From the NCBI GenBank assembly GCA_025057995.1, contig JANXEW010000007.1, positions 26,304 through 90,303 on the forward strand: a stretch of DNA of 64,000 nt, written 5' to 3'. Position numbers and translations under genes: made by a program. This document shows positions 17,432-26,134 of this stretch, piece after piece. Position 1 is the first letter of the stretch. Every line of letters begins with the position of its first letter. This DNA is from Thermofilaceae archaeon. Lineage in GTDB: Archaea > Thermoproteota > Thermoprotei > Thermofilales > Thermofilaceae. The notes beneath the pieces were generated by a model. It was given only the letters and a program-made list of their open reading frames with translations. It made no database searches and was not told the origin of the DNA.

Positions 17432-18025
17432 ATGTCGACGGTAGCTGGGTCTTTCTTGCAGAAAGGTATACAGTATATGGAGTTGAACGCCTTCTTAGCG
17501 AGAAAACTTATCCATGCTGGATACATTGATGTTCAGCTTTTCAGGACGCCTATAGGTACGAGGGTTGTCATATTAGCCGAGAGACCAGCTATGGTTATAG
17601 GTCGCAGAGGTTCGAGCGTTAAAGAGTTACAAGACCTTTTAGAGAAAAAATTCGGAGTGGAGAGGCCTCAGATAGATGTAGTTGAAGTAGCGAACCCCGA
17701 TCTTAACGCTAAAGTCATAGCGTACGGCATAGCTAGAGCTATGGCTAGGGGCGTTAAATTCAGGAGGGCTGCATTCGTTGCTGTGAGAAGGGTTATGGAG
17801 GCTGGTGCTAAGGGTGTAGAAATCGTTATAAGTGGTAAACTCTCGTCTCAAAGATCTAGGTTTGAAAAGTATACAGCTGGATTAATTTACAAGTCTGGAA
17901 AGCCTAGCGAGTTCATTGATGAGGCTGTTGTTCAAACTTTACTAAAGCCTGGAACTTTCGGTGTAAGAGTAAGGATAATGCCTCCCGTTGAGATACCGGG
18001 TTTAATCTCTGCGCAGGGGAGTTAG
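17432..18025 (+). CDS. rps3: Ribosomal protein uS3
   Basis: Small-subunit protein at the mRNA entry site. The KH domain has AERPAMVIGRRGSSVKEL, with GRRG as the GxxG loop, and the C-terminal domain has SGKLSSQRSRFEKY and the GTFGVRVRIMPP beta-strand. The frame opens at GTG 17417, but ATG 17432 (MSTVAGSFLQKG) resembles the archaeal N-terminus better. uL29 begins one nt after its stop. Confidence 0.95.
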   Translation: MSTVAGSFLQKGIQYMELNAFLARKLIHAGYIDVQLFRTPIGTRVVILAERPAMVIGRRGSSVKELQDLLEKKFGVERPQIDVVEVANPDLNAKVIAYGIARAMARGVKFRRAAFVAVRRVMEAGAKGVEIVISGKLSSQRSRFEKYTAGLIYKSGKPSEFIDEAVVQTLLKPGTFGVRVRIMPPVEIPGLISAQGS

Positions 18026-18026
18026 T

Positions 18027-18236
18027 ATGCCGGTAATTTCAGTGCAAGAGATACGAGAGATGAAAAAAGAGGATAGGCTACGAAGACTCGAGGAGCTAAG
18101 ATCCGAGTTAGCAAGGTTGAAGGCTCAAGCTGCTCGAGGGACTCTTGAAAACCCGGCTAGGATTAAGGAAATAAAAAGAGCTATTGCCCGCATATTGACT
18201 GTAGAAAGAGAGGAGAAAATGCGTGCAAGTCGATGA
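18027..18236 (+). CDS. rpl29: Ribosomal protein uL29
   Basis: A 69-residue two-helix protein at the exit-tunnel rim, where SRP and nascent-chain factors dock. The long charged helix and the family signature NPARIKEIKRAIARILT are present. It sits between uS3 and the Rpp29 gene, which overlaps its last 4 nt. Confidence 0.93.
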   Translation: MPVISVQEIREMKKEDRLRRLEELRSELARLKAQAARGTLENPARIKEIKRAIARILTVEREEKMRASR

Positions 18237-18514
18237 AGATTACACCGGCTAACATACTTAATCATGAGCTCATAGGATTAAAAGCTAAAGTCTTCAAAAG
18301 TAAAAATGCTAGTCAAGTAGGGATATGTGGAATAATTATTGATGAAACAATGAAAACGATACTTCTTGAAACCGTGAAGGGCAGAAAGCGCATATTCAAA
18401 AGAGATTCAACTTTTCTCTTGGAGCTCCCCAACGGCGCTAAAGTGCTAGTAGAAGGTAAAGAGTTGCTTTCCAGACCTGAAGATAGGTTGAAAAGAAAAC
18501 TATACGATTGGTAA
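18233..18514 (+). CDS. rnp1: RNase P protein subunit Rpp29 (Rnp1)
   Basis: A 93-residue Sm-like-barrel protein that binds RNase P RNA with Rpp21 and promotes 5' maturation of tRNAs. The sequence has the family core HELIGLKAKV, GIIIDETMKTILLE, and RKRIFKRDSTFLLELPNGAKVLVEG. The location between uL29 and uS17 is the conserved archaeal position. The other subunits Rpp30 and Pop5 are at 34149-35231; Rpp21 is not in this window. Confidence 0.93.
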   Translation: MKITPANILNHELIGLKAKVFKSKNASQVGICGIIIDETMKTILLETVKGRKRIFKRDSTFLLELPNGAKVLVEGKELLSRPEDRLKRKLYDW

Positions 18515-18608
18515 TCATTACTGTTAACTTCTGCTCTCAATTAAGTTTCTTCTCCTCTTTCCGCAACTATAGTACACGCAAAACTTAAGTTCAGTAGTTT
18601 GATGAGCT

Positions 18609-18950
18609 TTGTCTGTGAGTACTGTAATGCACAGGAACATAGGTATCCCCTGGATTAAGCCTCCGGAAAAGGTCTGCGACGATCCGCTATGTCCATGGCA
18701 TGGTAGCTTACCGGTACGCGGAATGTTGATGGAAGTTACTGTTGAAAGGTTGAAAATGAATCGCACTGCTGTCGTTATACACGAGTATTTGCATGAGACT
18801 GCTAAGTACTTAAGATTCATGCGAAGACGGAAGAGAAATCACGTAAGGGTACCCCCCTGTATAGAGGTTAAGCCAGGCGATAGGGTGATCATTGGTGAAA
18901 CGAGACCGCTAGCCAAGTCGGTGTCGTTTGTTGTTCTAGGTAAAGTCTAG
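18609..18950 (+). CDS. rps17: Ribosomal protein uS17
   Basis: OB-fold small-subunit protein. It contains the archaeal signature RNIGIPWIKPPEKVCDDPLC with two conserved cysteines and the MEVTVERLKMNRTAVVIHEY core. The start is uncertain among TTG 18609, GTG 18615 and ATG 18627; the last keeps all conserved residues. A 94-nt gap separates it from the Rpp29 gene. Confidence 0.93.
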   Translation: MSVSTVMHRNIGIPWIKPPEKVCDDPLCPWHGSLPVRGMLMEVTVERLKMNRTAVVIHEYLHETAKYLRFMRRRKRNHVRVPPCIEVKPGDRVIIGETRPLAKSVSFVVLGKV

Positions 18951-19008
18951 ATGCTTGAATCGCTCGGTTTATAAGTCATTAACAACTAACCCGCTTAGGT
19001 GAGTGAAT

Positions 19009-19434
19009 ATGGCCAAGCGTGGAGCTAAGGTTACCGGTGTCTCGTATAGGTTTCATAAAACACCTGGAGTGTTCATGGAAAGTTTGGTTAAGGTATCTGA
19101 CAATTCGGGTGCTAGACTAGCTAAAGTTGTAGGAGTCCTAAATATTAAAACAACATGGAGGAAGATTTCAGGAGCAACTGTAGGAGACATAGTCGTGGTA
19201 TCTATTCGTGAAGGTAAACCCGATCTCAGGAAGCAAATAATGCATGGTATAGTAATAAGGCAGCGCCGACCATATAGAAGACCGGATGGCACGTGGATAG
19301 CATTCGAGGATAACGCGATTGCTCTCATAACTCCAGAGGGTGACCCTAAAGGTAGCGAGATACATGGACCTGTGGCTAGGGAGGCTATCGAACGGCATCC
19401 GCGAATTGCGACGATGGTTACAATGGTTGTATAG
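19009..19434 (+). CDS. rpl14: Ribosomal protein uL14
   Basis: Large-subunit interface protein. It has [42 protein letters not shown] and the C-terminal RFxDNA-like [27 protein letters not shown]. The frame opens at GTG 19003, but the AGGTGA tract at 18997-19002 is well placed for ATG 19009 ([10 protein letters not shown]). It is the last gene of its block: uL24, the normal next gene, is about 37 kb away on the other strand. Confidence 0.95.
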   Translation: MAKRGAKVTGVSYRFHKTPGVFMESLVKVSDNSGARLAKVVGVLNIKTTWRKISGATVGDIVVVSIREGKPDLRKQIMHGIVIRQRRPYRRPDGTWIAFEDNAIALITPEGDPKGSEIHGPVAREAIERHPRIATMVTMVV

Positions 19435-19502
19435 TTTGTAAACAACAGAAGAAGCTTTAAAAAAGGCTAGCCCCTCTAAAGAGGATTTTTAGACGTATAG
19501 CC

Positions 19503-20183
19503 TTATAACAGTCGGGGGAATTTAACGGTGAAGGAACAGATATCCTCCTCATATGCATCAAGTTCATTTAAAAACTCAGATAATTTATTGATAGGTACTA
19601 TCGGTACCCCTTCGTGTAGCTTAAATGGACTTTCATGAATGTTGACGAGGACAGGAATTATACGAGCTTCGCTCCAACCTTTTACCTCAGATTGGAGAAG
19701 CCTTAATGTCCATAAGGCTCCTGAAAGAGCGACGCCTCGTTCTCTTTGCAGTAGAGCAGCTTTCCTTATGCCGCCCCCCCTCAATCGGGTCCAACGCTTA
19801 CAGTCGATTATTAACACTCGTGGTTTACTGAAGGCTAAAACATCTACTTCATAACGTGCATCATGGTTTTTGAAACGAAAGTTTGTTAAAGTTCGATATC
19901 CATTTCTTTCTAAAATCCGAGCGCAAAGCTTCTCAAAGTCCTTCCATCCACTTCTAAAGGCTAGCTCGAGAATATTAAACCCCATTTCCCAGCTTTTCAA
20001 AATAAGTTCAGCTTTGTCTACTACTACCACCCTACCATCCTTCACTTCCAGGGGGAGATTACACATAATCTCTAAGAGAAGGTTTAGCTTGATCTTGGAT
20101 TCAAGTTGTAAAGCATCTAGATCGACGTTTCCTTGTGCAAGTAGCCTTTCTATTACCGTTAACATTTTTTCCTCCACTGACAT
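19503..20183 (-). CDS. PD-(D/E)XK (Mrr-like) nuclease family protein
   Basis: A 226-residue protein with a C-terminal half that fits the restriction-endonuclease-like fold: helix WKDFEKLCARILERNGY, then DARYEVDVLAF (metal-binding aspartate) and VLIIDCKRW, the D-x-K form of the (D/E)xK motif. The N-terminal 80 residues look like a small winged-helix region. It may be an archaeal DNA-repair or defence nuclease, but no methylase or partner is adjacent. It lies convergent to the end of the uL14 block. Confidence 0.65.
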   Translation of the reverse strand: MSVEEKMLTVIERLLAQGNVDLDALQLESKIKLNLLLEIMCNLPLEVKDGRVVVVDKAELILKSWEMGFNILELAFRSGWKDFEKLCARILERNGYRTLTNFRFKNHDARYEVDVLAFSKPRVLIIDCKRWTRLRGGGIRKAALLQRERGVALSGALWTLRLLQSEVKGWSEARIIPVLVNIHESPFKLHEGVPIVPINKLSEFLNELDAYEEDICSFTVKFPRLL

Positions 20184-20287
20184 AGACAGGAACTCTCACG
20201 TACTCAAACCTAAAACATTTCTATGCCTAAACAAGTGAGATATATAGCGTAATATTTAAACCCCCTTACGATACAGCATCAGAGCGT

Positions 20288-20396
20288 GGGCCCGTGGCGT
20301 AGTTCGGTGGCGCATCCGGCTGATAACTAACCATTTATAAAATAATGGTAAAAGTTAGAAACCGGAAGGTCCCGGGTTCAAATCCCGGCGGGCCCA
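20288..20396 (+). tRNA. tRNA-Ile (GAT) with canonical 35-nt intron
   Basis: The acceptor GGGCCCG pairs with CGGGCCC, discriminator A, no CCA encoded. The D stem is GCGT/GCGC, the anticodon stem TCCGG/CCGGA and the T arm CCGGG-TTCAAAT-CCCGG. The loop CTGATA-A gives anticodon GAT. The intron at 20326-20360 splits the loop at 37/38 and folds as nested CTAAC/GTTAG and ACCATT/AATGGT stems. Confidence 0.92.
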
Positions 20397-20461
20397 TTAA
20401 TCTTAACCGCTACTAATAGTTACTTTATGATAACAGCTTTAATATAAAATTTAAAATTAAT

Positions 20462-21454
20462 TTAATCAAGCTTACTTCTAAAAACCTCACATACTCTTTT
20501 TACGAATAAATCTCCAACAGCTGATGGTATGCGCAAAGCTGCGGCTTTAAATAATCCACCCCCGCTCCCACCCAGTTCTAAAACTATAGGCACAAGCTCG
20601 GAGAGGATGTTAAACTCAATTCTCGGCGGTACGCGACAGGTTGCAACAGCTTCTCTAGGATTAGGTGAAAAAACTACCAGAGTGACTTTTCCTTTTTTTC
20701 GCGCGATGTATGAGGCTATATGTCCTGCTAATCCGCTAAGTCTCATCCCTCGAGCATCTATGATGATTCCTCTTTCCACTTCGAGAATAATCCGCTCTTT
20801 TATTCCATCGAGTTTACTCAAAAGTTCTTTCTCGAATTCTTCAGCTTTGAGAGCTACCTCATCAGTTATTAACCTTTTATCTTCAATCCACATCTTAACC
20901 AAACGTGTTTTAAAATCGTCTTTTGATGAAGGTGCACTAATCGCTGCTACAAGTCTATCAGTTAGAATGGACAATCCTTCATCATCTACATAAACACTAT
21001 CCGCTATCTCCCCCATCTTAGCCAGTCTAGTAAAAAATTTAGGATCTTCGGTAAGATGGGCGAACATCTCTCGTGCTATCGTAGACGAACACCCCTCATT
21101 TGTATAAAGTAAAGAGACACCATTTCTAGCTAAATGGGAAGCTAATTTTATTGTATTTACATGGTGATCAATCCATAAGATTCTACAATTTTTAGAAGTC
21201 AGTGTTTTTACACTATCTGCGATCGTACTCCATATCGTTTCATCGATACCGAGATCAGTTATAACTAAGATACGTACTGATAAAGTGCTAAGCTTTAACA
21301 GTACACGATTTAGCGTGTAAGGTTGTGACAATATAATTTCAGGATTATAGATGCCCATAACGTTACGGAGGGCAGCCATTATCACTGCTGCTGAAGCTAG
21401 ACCATCTAAATCGCTGTGAGCAACGACAAAGCTCATCTCTTCAATCGAGGTCAC
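20462..21454 (-). CDS. DHH-family phosphoesterase
   Basis: A 330-residue protein with the DHH domain: AHSDLDGLASAAV near the N-terminus, ITDLGID, and WIDHHVN as the DHH motif itself. The C-terminal DHHA1 part has GLAGHIASYIARKKGKVTLVVFS and the glycine-rich ELGGSGGGLFKAAALRIP. Such archaeal proteins include nanoRNases and RecJ-like exonucleases. Which activity applies here cannot be told from sequence alone. Confidence 0.85.
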   Translation of the reverse strand: MTSIEEMSFVVAHSDLDGLASAAVIMAALRNVMGIYNPEIILSQPYTLNRVLLKLSTLSVRILVITDLGIDETIWSTIADSVKTLTSKNCRILWIDHHVNTIKLASHLARNGVSLLYTNEGCSSTIAREMFAHLTEDPKFFTRLAKMGEIADSVYVDDEGLSILTDRLVAAISAPSSKDDFKTRLVKMWIEDKRLITDEVALKAEEFEKELLSKLDGIKERIILEVERGIIIDARGMRLSGLAGHIASYIARKKGKVTLVVFSPNPREAVATCRVPPRIEFNILSELVPIVLELGGSGGGLFKAAALRIPSAVGDLFVKRVCEVFRSKLD

Positions 21455-21655
21455 TCCTAGCGTATTTAAACATCCCCCACTATAAACCTTTCAAATATTA
21501 CTAAAAAATAGTTAATAAAAAATATTATACTTAAAAAGCATGATAAAGTCTCCTTTATATTATATTTATTTAATGATTTATTGATTTGATATTTTATATC
21601 GAGTTGAACTCGAGATTTTAAACTACAAGATTATCTAAAAATTGTAAGTACTAAG

Positions 21656-23503
21656 TTAAGAATGATTTTTCTCTCTTTGCCCATAAACAACCATTGTGGC
21701 CTCAAGAAGTATTGGGACTACTTGCTCCTCAGCCTCTTTGATTCTCTTTAAATATCCCATGAACTCTCTCTTTACTTCCTCCACCACATCGTCGGGATCT
21801 CTTAAACCCTCAGCTATTGTTTTTAGTGAAGCTTCCATTCGACCCCGGACTTCCGGTGATATAGCTTCAGGAGCAACTTTTTCCAATGCTTTGATTAAAG
21901 CTCGTCCTAAGGGGGTAGGAATACACTGTCTTTTCGTTATTTCAAAATATCTACGGATCAAATTGGTATGAATGTGCTCTTGCATGGTAGCATCTGTGCC
22001 AATACCGTAACGTTTCATAAGCTTCAGTAGTTCAGCTTCACTTATGTAAGGCGGTGGTTTAGTCTCCAACTCTACAGCTTTTACATCGAGGATTTCAGCT
22101 TTTGCCCCCTTAGTTACATGGGGTAAAATTTCCTCGTGTGGTTTCTCAAAGGGGTAAAGGAGTGTGTATCCTGGATCTATTATTTTTAAACCATTAGCTA
22201 CTAACTTTAGGCCAGCAACTTCTGCTTCAATCTTCTGCATCTCTAGCTTCATAGGAGGGCTTAGAGTGGCGAGAAAGTGTCTAACTATTAAATCATAAAG
22301 CTTCCATCCATCTATCCCAAAGCGCTTCACTATGGTCTCGCTACTTGCACACTTGAGTGGGTAAATAGGCGGGTGGGCCCCGTCATCTTCTCTCCCTTGT
22401 CTTACGCGTAGCTTAGGGGCTGATAATATCATGTCGCGAACGTGAGCTCCTATCTCCTCATGATCCTTGAACATAGCAGCTATCGAGCGTAAATTTAGCG
22501 TAGGGGGATAAATCGTCGTGTCGGTTCTCGGGTATGAAATCAAACCTTCCTGGTAAAGATCCTCGGCAAGATCCATAGCTCGTTTAGACCTTATGTTCAG
22601 AAACCTGCTGGCCCGTCTCTCCATTTCCACCGTAGCTAGTGGTTCCGGAGGTTCTACAAGACGTTCGGTATAGTCAGCTTCAATTATCGTAGCTGAGTGT
22701 AGTTTACGAATGATATCCGCGTAAGCTGCAGCCTCCTCCTTTTTCTCGAACTTTTTCTCACTTTTTACTCTGAAAGTACAGTTGTCATATTTTATAGTTG
22801 AAACTATTTGATAGTATTTTTTCTTTTGAAACGTCTCTCTTTCTATTGCTCTCTTCACCACAAGGTAAAGCACAGGTGTTTGACAGGGACCATAGCTTAG
22901 GAACCTTCCCCGAGGTAGCCCCCCGTCACCTTTCTCCACCATTAAGGTAAGGGTTCGTGTGAAAGCGGCTCCTATTGTTAGGTCAAGAATCATTCTCGCA
23001 AACACTTTATTGGCGAGATTTGTGTTGAGAGTCCTCAATTGTTGTAAAGCGTTCACGAGATCTCTCTTAGTCACTGCCGTGAACCAAGCCCTGTGGAACA
23101 CGAGTTTGGGATTAGCTTTCTTCATAACTTCCACAACTTCATGAGCTATGGCTTCGCCTTCAACATCAGCATCCAATGCTAAAATGACTGTAGTCGTTGA
23201 CCGGGCAAGTTGTTGCAAGACTTTCACATACTTTAACATACCTTCTCTGAACACTTTTATTGGTTTCAGATTGAAAAGTTCTAAAGGGTCTATGCGATGC
23301 CAGCTATTGTATTGTGGTGGAAAATCAAAGTCTATCAAGTGTCCTTGCACACCTACGGATGCCAATAAGCCGCCGTCCTGCTTAAACACGTACACACGAA
23401 CGCCTGACACAGTTAGTAGGCTGTAACGTCCTTCAGCTAAGTATGCGGCGAAGGCTTTCGCAACGCCGGGCTTCTCGGCTACAATGACCTTTGAGAACCA
23501 CAT
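21656..23503 (-). CDS. topA: DNA topoisomerase IA
   Basis: Relaxes DNA supercoils by single-strand passage. The Toprim domain begins VIVAEKPGVAKAFAA and has DADVEGEAIAHEV at 111-123; the catalytic tyrosine is Y324 in GLISYPRTDTTIYP, and RYGIGTDATMQEHI follows. At 615 residues it ends without the cysteine zinc fingers found in many longer members and without a helicase domain, so it is not reverse gyrase. Its ATG shares one base with the TAA of the upstream PhoH/KH gene, so the two are translated from one message. Confidence 0.92.
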   Translation of the reverse strand: MWFSKVIVAEKPGVAKAFAAYLAEGRYSLLTVSGVRVYVFKQDGGLLASVGVQGHLIDFDFPPQYNSWHRIDPLELFNLKPIKVFREGMLKYVKVLQQLARSTTTVILALDADVEGEAIAHEVVEVMKKANPKLVFHRAWFTAVTKRDLVNALQQLRTLNTNLANKVFARMILDLTIGAAFTRTLTLMVEKGDGGLPRGRFLSYGPCQTPVLYLVVKRAIERETFQKKKYYQIVSTIKYDNCTFRVKSEKKFEKKEEAAAYADIIRKLHSATIIEADYTERLVEPPEPLATVEMERRASRFLNIRSKRAMDLAEDLYQEGLISYPRTDTTIYPPTLNLRSIAAMFKDHEEIGAHVRDMILSAPKLRVRQGREDDGAHPPIYPLKCASSETIVKRFGIDGWKLYDLIVRHFLATLSPPMKLEMQKIEAEVAGLKLVANGLKIIDPGYTLLYPFEKPHEEILPHVTKGAKAEILDVKAVELETKPPPYISEAELLKLMKRYGIGTDATMQEHIHTNLIRRYFEITKRQCIPTPLGRALIKALEKVAPEAISPEVRGRMEASLKTIAEGLRDPDDVVEEVKREFMGYLKRIKEAEEQVVPILLEATMVVYGQREKNHS

Positions 23504-24639
23504 TATTTCTTTCTAACTCTTCTCTCCCTTTCTTTAGAAGATTCAATACCTTTTACTTTCACTCCTACGCCTAAAAGTCCTCGAAAGACTTCATCCAAGA
23601 ATCGTACGAATATACCTCCTTGACCGACGAAAGCTCCGAAGTTCTCAGTGTCTACCTCTATTTCAAGGCTCGTTCCGATAACATCCACCTCACCTATGTG
23701 GTGTTTTATCCAACCGATGGGGTGGATTGCTGCTATGAACTGCTTAAAGTCGAGAGAGAGCTCAATACCCCTAAGTGTAATTCCACTCTCTTTCTCTATT
23801 TTATTTATACGTTCTCCCCCTTTACCTATCAATCGACCAAGGTAACCCTCTTTTGAAATTATTATAGCATCAGGGCTTGCTCTTATGTCGTATTTCCTCT
23901 TAAGTGATCTTAAGTCGAATACTGTGATGAGTTGCGCATCTGGGGCGTGAGCATAAATTAAATCATAGAGTTTCTTTTCTTCCTCACTCAAATCCCTCAT
24001 TCGGACCTTAGCTTCAAGAGCTAACTTAAACGCACGCTTGGCACCTGGCCTGACTATATCGCGCGTTCCGAAGTCTACGATGAACGACCTCTCTTGACCC
24101 CACAACACCTCTCGTGCAATAGTAGCTCCATTTTTGGGATGAGACGCCTGAAACACGGGATCGCCCGCTACTACTAGCTTGGAGCGATTACCGATACGTA
24201 GGACTGCTTCAAGCACAACTTCAGGGGGAACATGCTGAGAATCGTCCAAAAATATCAGCGTGTTATCGAAGGTGCGACCGAAGAGAAAGCTGGGATCAGC
24301 GAATACTATCTTTCCTTGATCAATCATTTCTTTTACATTACTCTCGCTCATGATACTGGTTGTTAGATCGAAAAAATAGGAAGAGGATATATCGAAAAAG
24401 AGATTTCCAAGCTCGACCGAGCTATAACGTTTCCCGCTATTCACGTCAACCACGGGTCTTATAATAATGAAACGGGCATATTTACCGGATTCAATAGCGT
24501 TCAAGGCGTGTGCGCATGTTAGAAAACTTTTGCCCGTCCCGCTCGGACCAAATACGCCCACCACATCTATGTCTTCACTACTAAGTGCTGCTAACAACTG
24601 TTTTTGCTTTTCGTTGAGGGGAGTTACCTCCTTGACCAC
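23503..24639 (-). CDS. PhoH-like ATPase with C-terminal KH domains
   Basis: A 378-residue protein. The N-terminal half is a PhoH-type P-loop ATPase: GPSGTGKSFL (31-40), IIRPVVDVNSGKRYSS, and IFLDDSQHVPPE as Walker B. The C-terminal third contains a KH domain with GKGG (272-275) and a second GQGG loop near 339-342, then a basic tail. The combination of ATPase and RNA-binding KH domains suggests RNA remodelling or decay. It is tightly coupled to TopA. Confidence 0.82.
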   Translation of the reverse strand: MVKEVTPLNEKQKQLLAALSSEDIDVVGVFGPSGTGKSFLTCAHALNAIESGKYARFIIIRPVVDVNSGKRYSSVELGNLFFDISSSYFFDLTTSIMSESNVKEMIDQGKIVFADPSFLFGRTFDNTLIFLDDSQHVPPEVVLEAVLRIGNRSKLVVAGDPVFQASHPKNGATIAREVLWGQERSFIVDFGTRDIVRPGAKRAFKLALEAKVRMRDLSEEEKKLYDLIYAHAPDAQLITVFDLRSLKRKYDIRASPDAIIISKEGYLGRLIGKGGERINKIEKESGITLRGIELSLDFKQFIAAIHPIGWIKHHIGEVDVIGTSLEIEVDTENFGAFVGQGGIFVRFLDEVFRGLLGVGVKVKGIESSKERERRVRKK

Positions 24640-25017
24640 GTTTCTGGTTTTAACAGAACTCTATTTAAGACCCGCGCCTCACTTACTAGTGTTTTAGTAT
24701 AGTCGGTCTCCCAAGCAAGTCTCAGCGAGTAATCGTGAAGGCGTGCATCGGACTTAACATTTCATCGCCTAGAACTTATCGTAATTACTAGGGAACATAG
24801 AAAGCTGGATTTAGTAGAATGCCCATCGGCTCTTAACTGTCGAGTTTTTTTGGGAATGCATTAGAAAGTTTTAAACATATAGGGCCAAGATATCAACATC
24901 CATGAGAACTCGTTAACATATAGTGTACGTTCTTTTTAGATTCATACCATTCAACGCGTAAGCGCTAACCTTATTAAGTAATAATTGAGTAAGTTTTGCA
25001 AGGTATAGGGATAGGCT
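24640..25017. other. 378-nt intergenic stretch, no gene recognised
   Basis: The only features seen are TATTTAAG at 24663-24670, a T7 run at 24845-24851 and TTTTAAACATAT at 24870-24881. The last is a TATA-like element, too far upstream to serve the 25018 gene. No convincing reading frame or structured RNA was found. Confidence 0.3.
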
Positions 25018-25383
25018 GTGGCAAAGCCTCATACAATAAAGGTAAAAAGTATGTTGGATTTGGCAAATGTAGCTGTAGCTGCTCAGATATCGCTAGTACA
25101 CCGGTTGAACATCGACTCTAAAAGCATCTTTTACATTCCGTTCCCCAACTATGACTCTATAGCTATATACTACTACGAAACGGAAGGACAGCCGAAGGGA
25201 AGGTATCTACTCTTTAACCGATTTACAGGCGAGGTTCAGCTTAGCGAGAATTACGTGAATGATAGCAAGTATGTTCTGATCCCTATAGTTGAGGTAGAAG
25301 AGCAAGAGGTTTTACCAAAAGAAATTTTAGATAGCTATAGTAAATCTAAAAAGAATAAATCTAAAAAACAAAAGAATAAATAA
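25018..25383 (+). CDS. Conserved-looking hypothetical protein with lysine-rich tail
   Basis: A 121-residue protein from GTG 25018 that is not recognised. The first 95 residues look like a compact alpha/beta fold (SMLDLANVAVAAQIS, FYIPFPNYDSIAIYYYE, RYLLFNRFTGEVQLSE). The last 15 are almost only Lys, Ser and Asn, a nucleic-acid-binding or solubility tail. It stands alone, with a 34-nt gap to the convergent phosphoesterase. Confidence 0.6.
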   Translation: MAKPHTIKVKSMLDLANVAVAAQISLVHRLNIDSKSIFYIPFPNYDSIAIYYYETEGQPKGRYLLFNRFTGEVQLSENYVNDSKYVLIPIVEVEEQEVLPKEILDSYSKSKKNKSKKQKNK

Positions 25384-25417
25384 TACAGTATGGATCAGTT
25401 GACCAATTGATCAGTTA

Positions 25418-26134
25418 TCATATGAAGTTTTCAAGACCTCTTTTTCCAACTCGGATTAAAGTCGCTTGCTTGGTTGCTGGAAGCGCGACGTTATACACTT
25501 GCGTGGCCCCGAGATTCGTGTACGTTTTTATGCTTTTGTGTGCATGACCATGTACTACAATTTCAACGTGTTCACGTATGATCAACCGAGTAAGTTTCAG
25601 GGACCCCATTTGACTCCAAAGTTTAACATTCTCCCCCTCTAATGTTTGACAAATGGGTGTATAATGGGTAAGTAATACCGTATGGTCACTACGTCGCTTA
25701 GCCTCTCTAAGATATTTTAGTATAATCTGTAATCGTTTTTCATAGACCTCTCTTATGTTAGGTATATGCCTCTCCTGCCAAATAGTCGGCTTATCCAAGA
25801 TACCACGTGTGCCTACTATTGCTAAGGTGGTTCCCTTAAGCTCCATGTAAGCCACTTCATCGTCCAACCAATTGACGTCACTGCAGCTTTGTATCAACTC
25901 TTTTTTCCTATCATCGTACTCTTCGTTGCCGAATACTGAAACAACCTCTCCCTTGTACATGCTGCGTATTAGGTCAACAACCATTCTAGCATGCTTCACC
26001 TCACCCCTATCTACGATATCACCAGCGAGTAACACTACATCAGCTTTCATGAAGATATCCAGTGAGCTCCTAACGTAAGCTAAGAAGCGGGGACCATGTA
26101 CATCACTTAGAGCAGCTATAGCAAAACTTCTCAT
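25418..26134 (-). CDS. Metallophosphoesterase
   Basis: A 238-residue calcineurin-like phosphoesterase. The metal motifs are LSDVHG, LLAGDIVDRG, VFGNEEYD, LLTHYTP and VVHGHAHKS in the expected order. The substrate is unknown. It differs from the smaller YfcE-type protein at 4195-4707 and is not in an obvious operon. Confidence 0.85.
   Translation of the reverse strand: MRSFAIAALSDVHGPRFLAYVRSSLDIFMKADVVLLAGDIVDRGEVKHARMVVDLIRSMYKGEVVSVFGNEEYDDRKKELIQSCSDVNWLDDEVAYMELKGTTLAIVGTRGILDKPTIWQERHIPNIREVYEKRLQIILKYLREAKRRSDHTVLLTHYTPICQTLEGENVKLWSQMGSLKLTRLIIREHVEIVVHGHAHKSIKTYTNLGATQVYNVALPATKQATLIRVGKRGLENFI

Noticed and set aside
19053..19445. 130-codon frame antisense to uL14
   Set aside because: uL14 is conserved throughout; the antisense frame has no independent signal.
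24663..24851. Possible small RNA between a TATA-like element and a T7 tract
   Set aside because: No stable fold or box motif was found, and the TATA-like sequence also serves as the PhoH promoter region.
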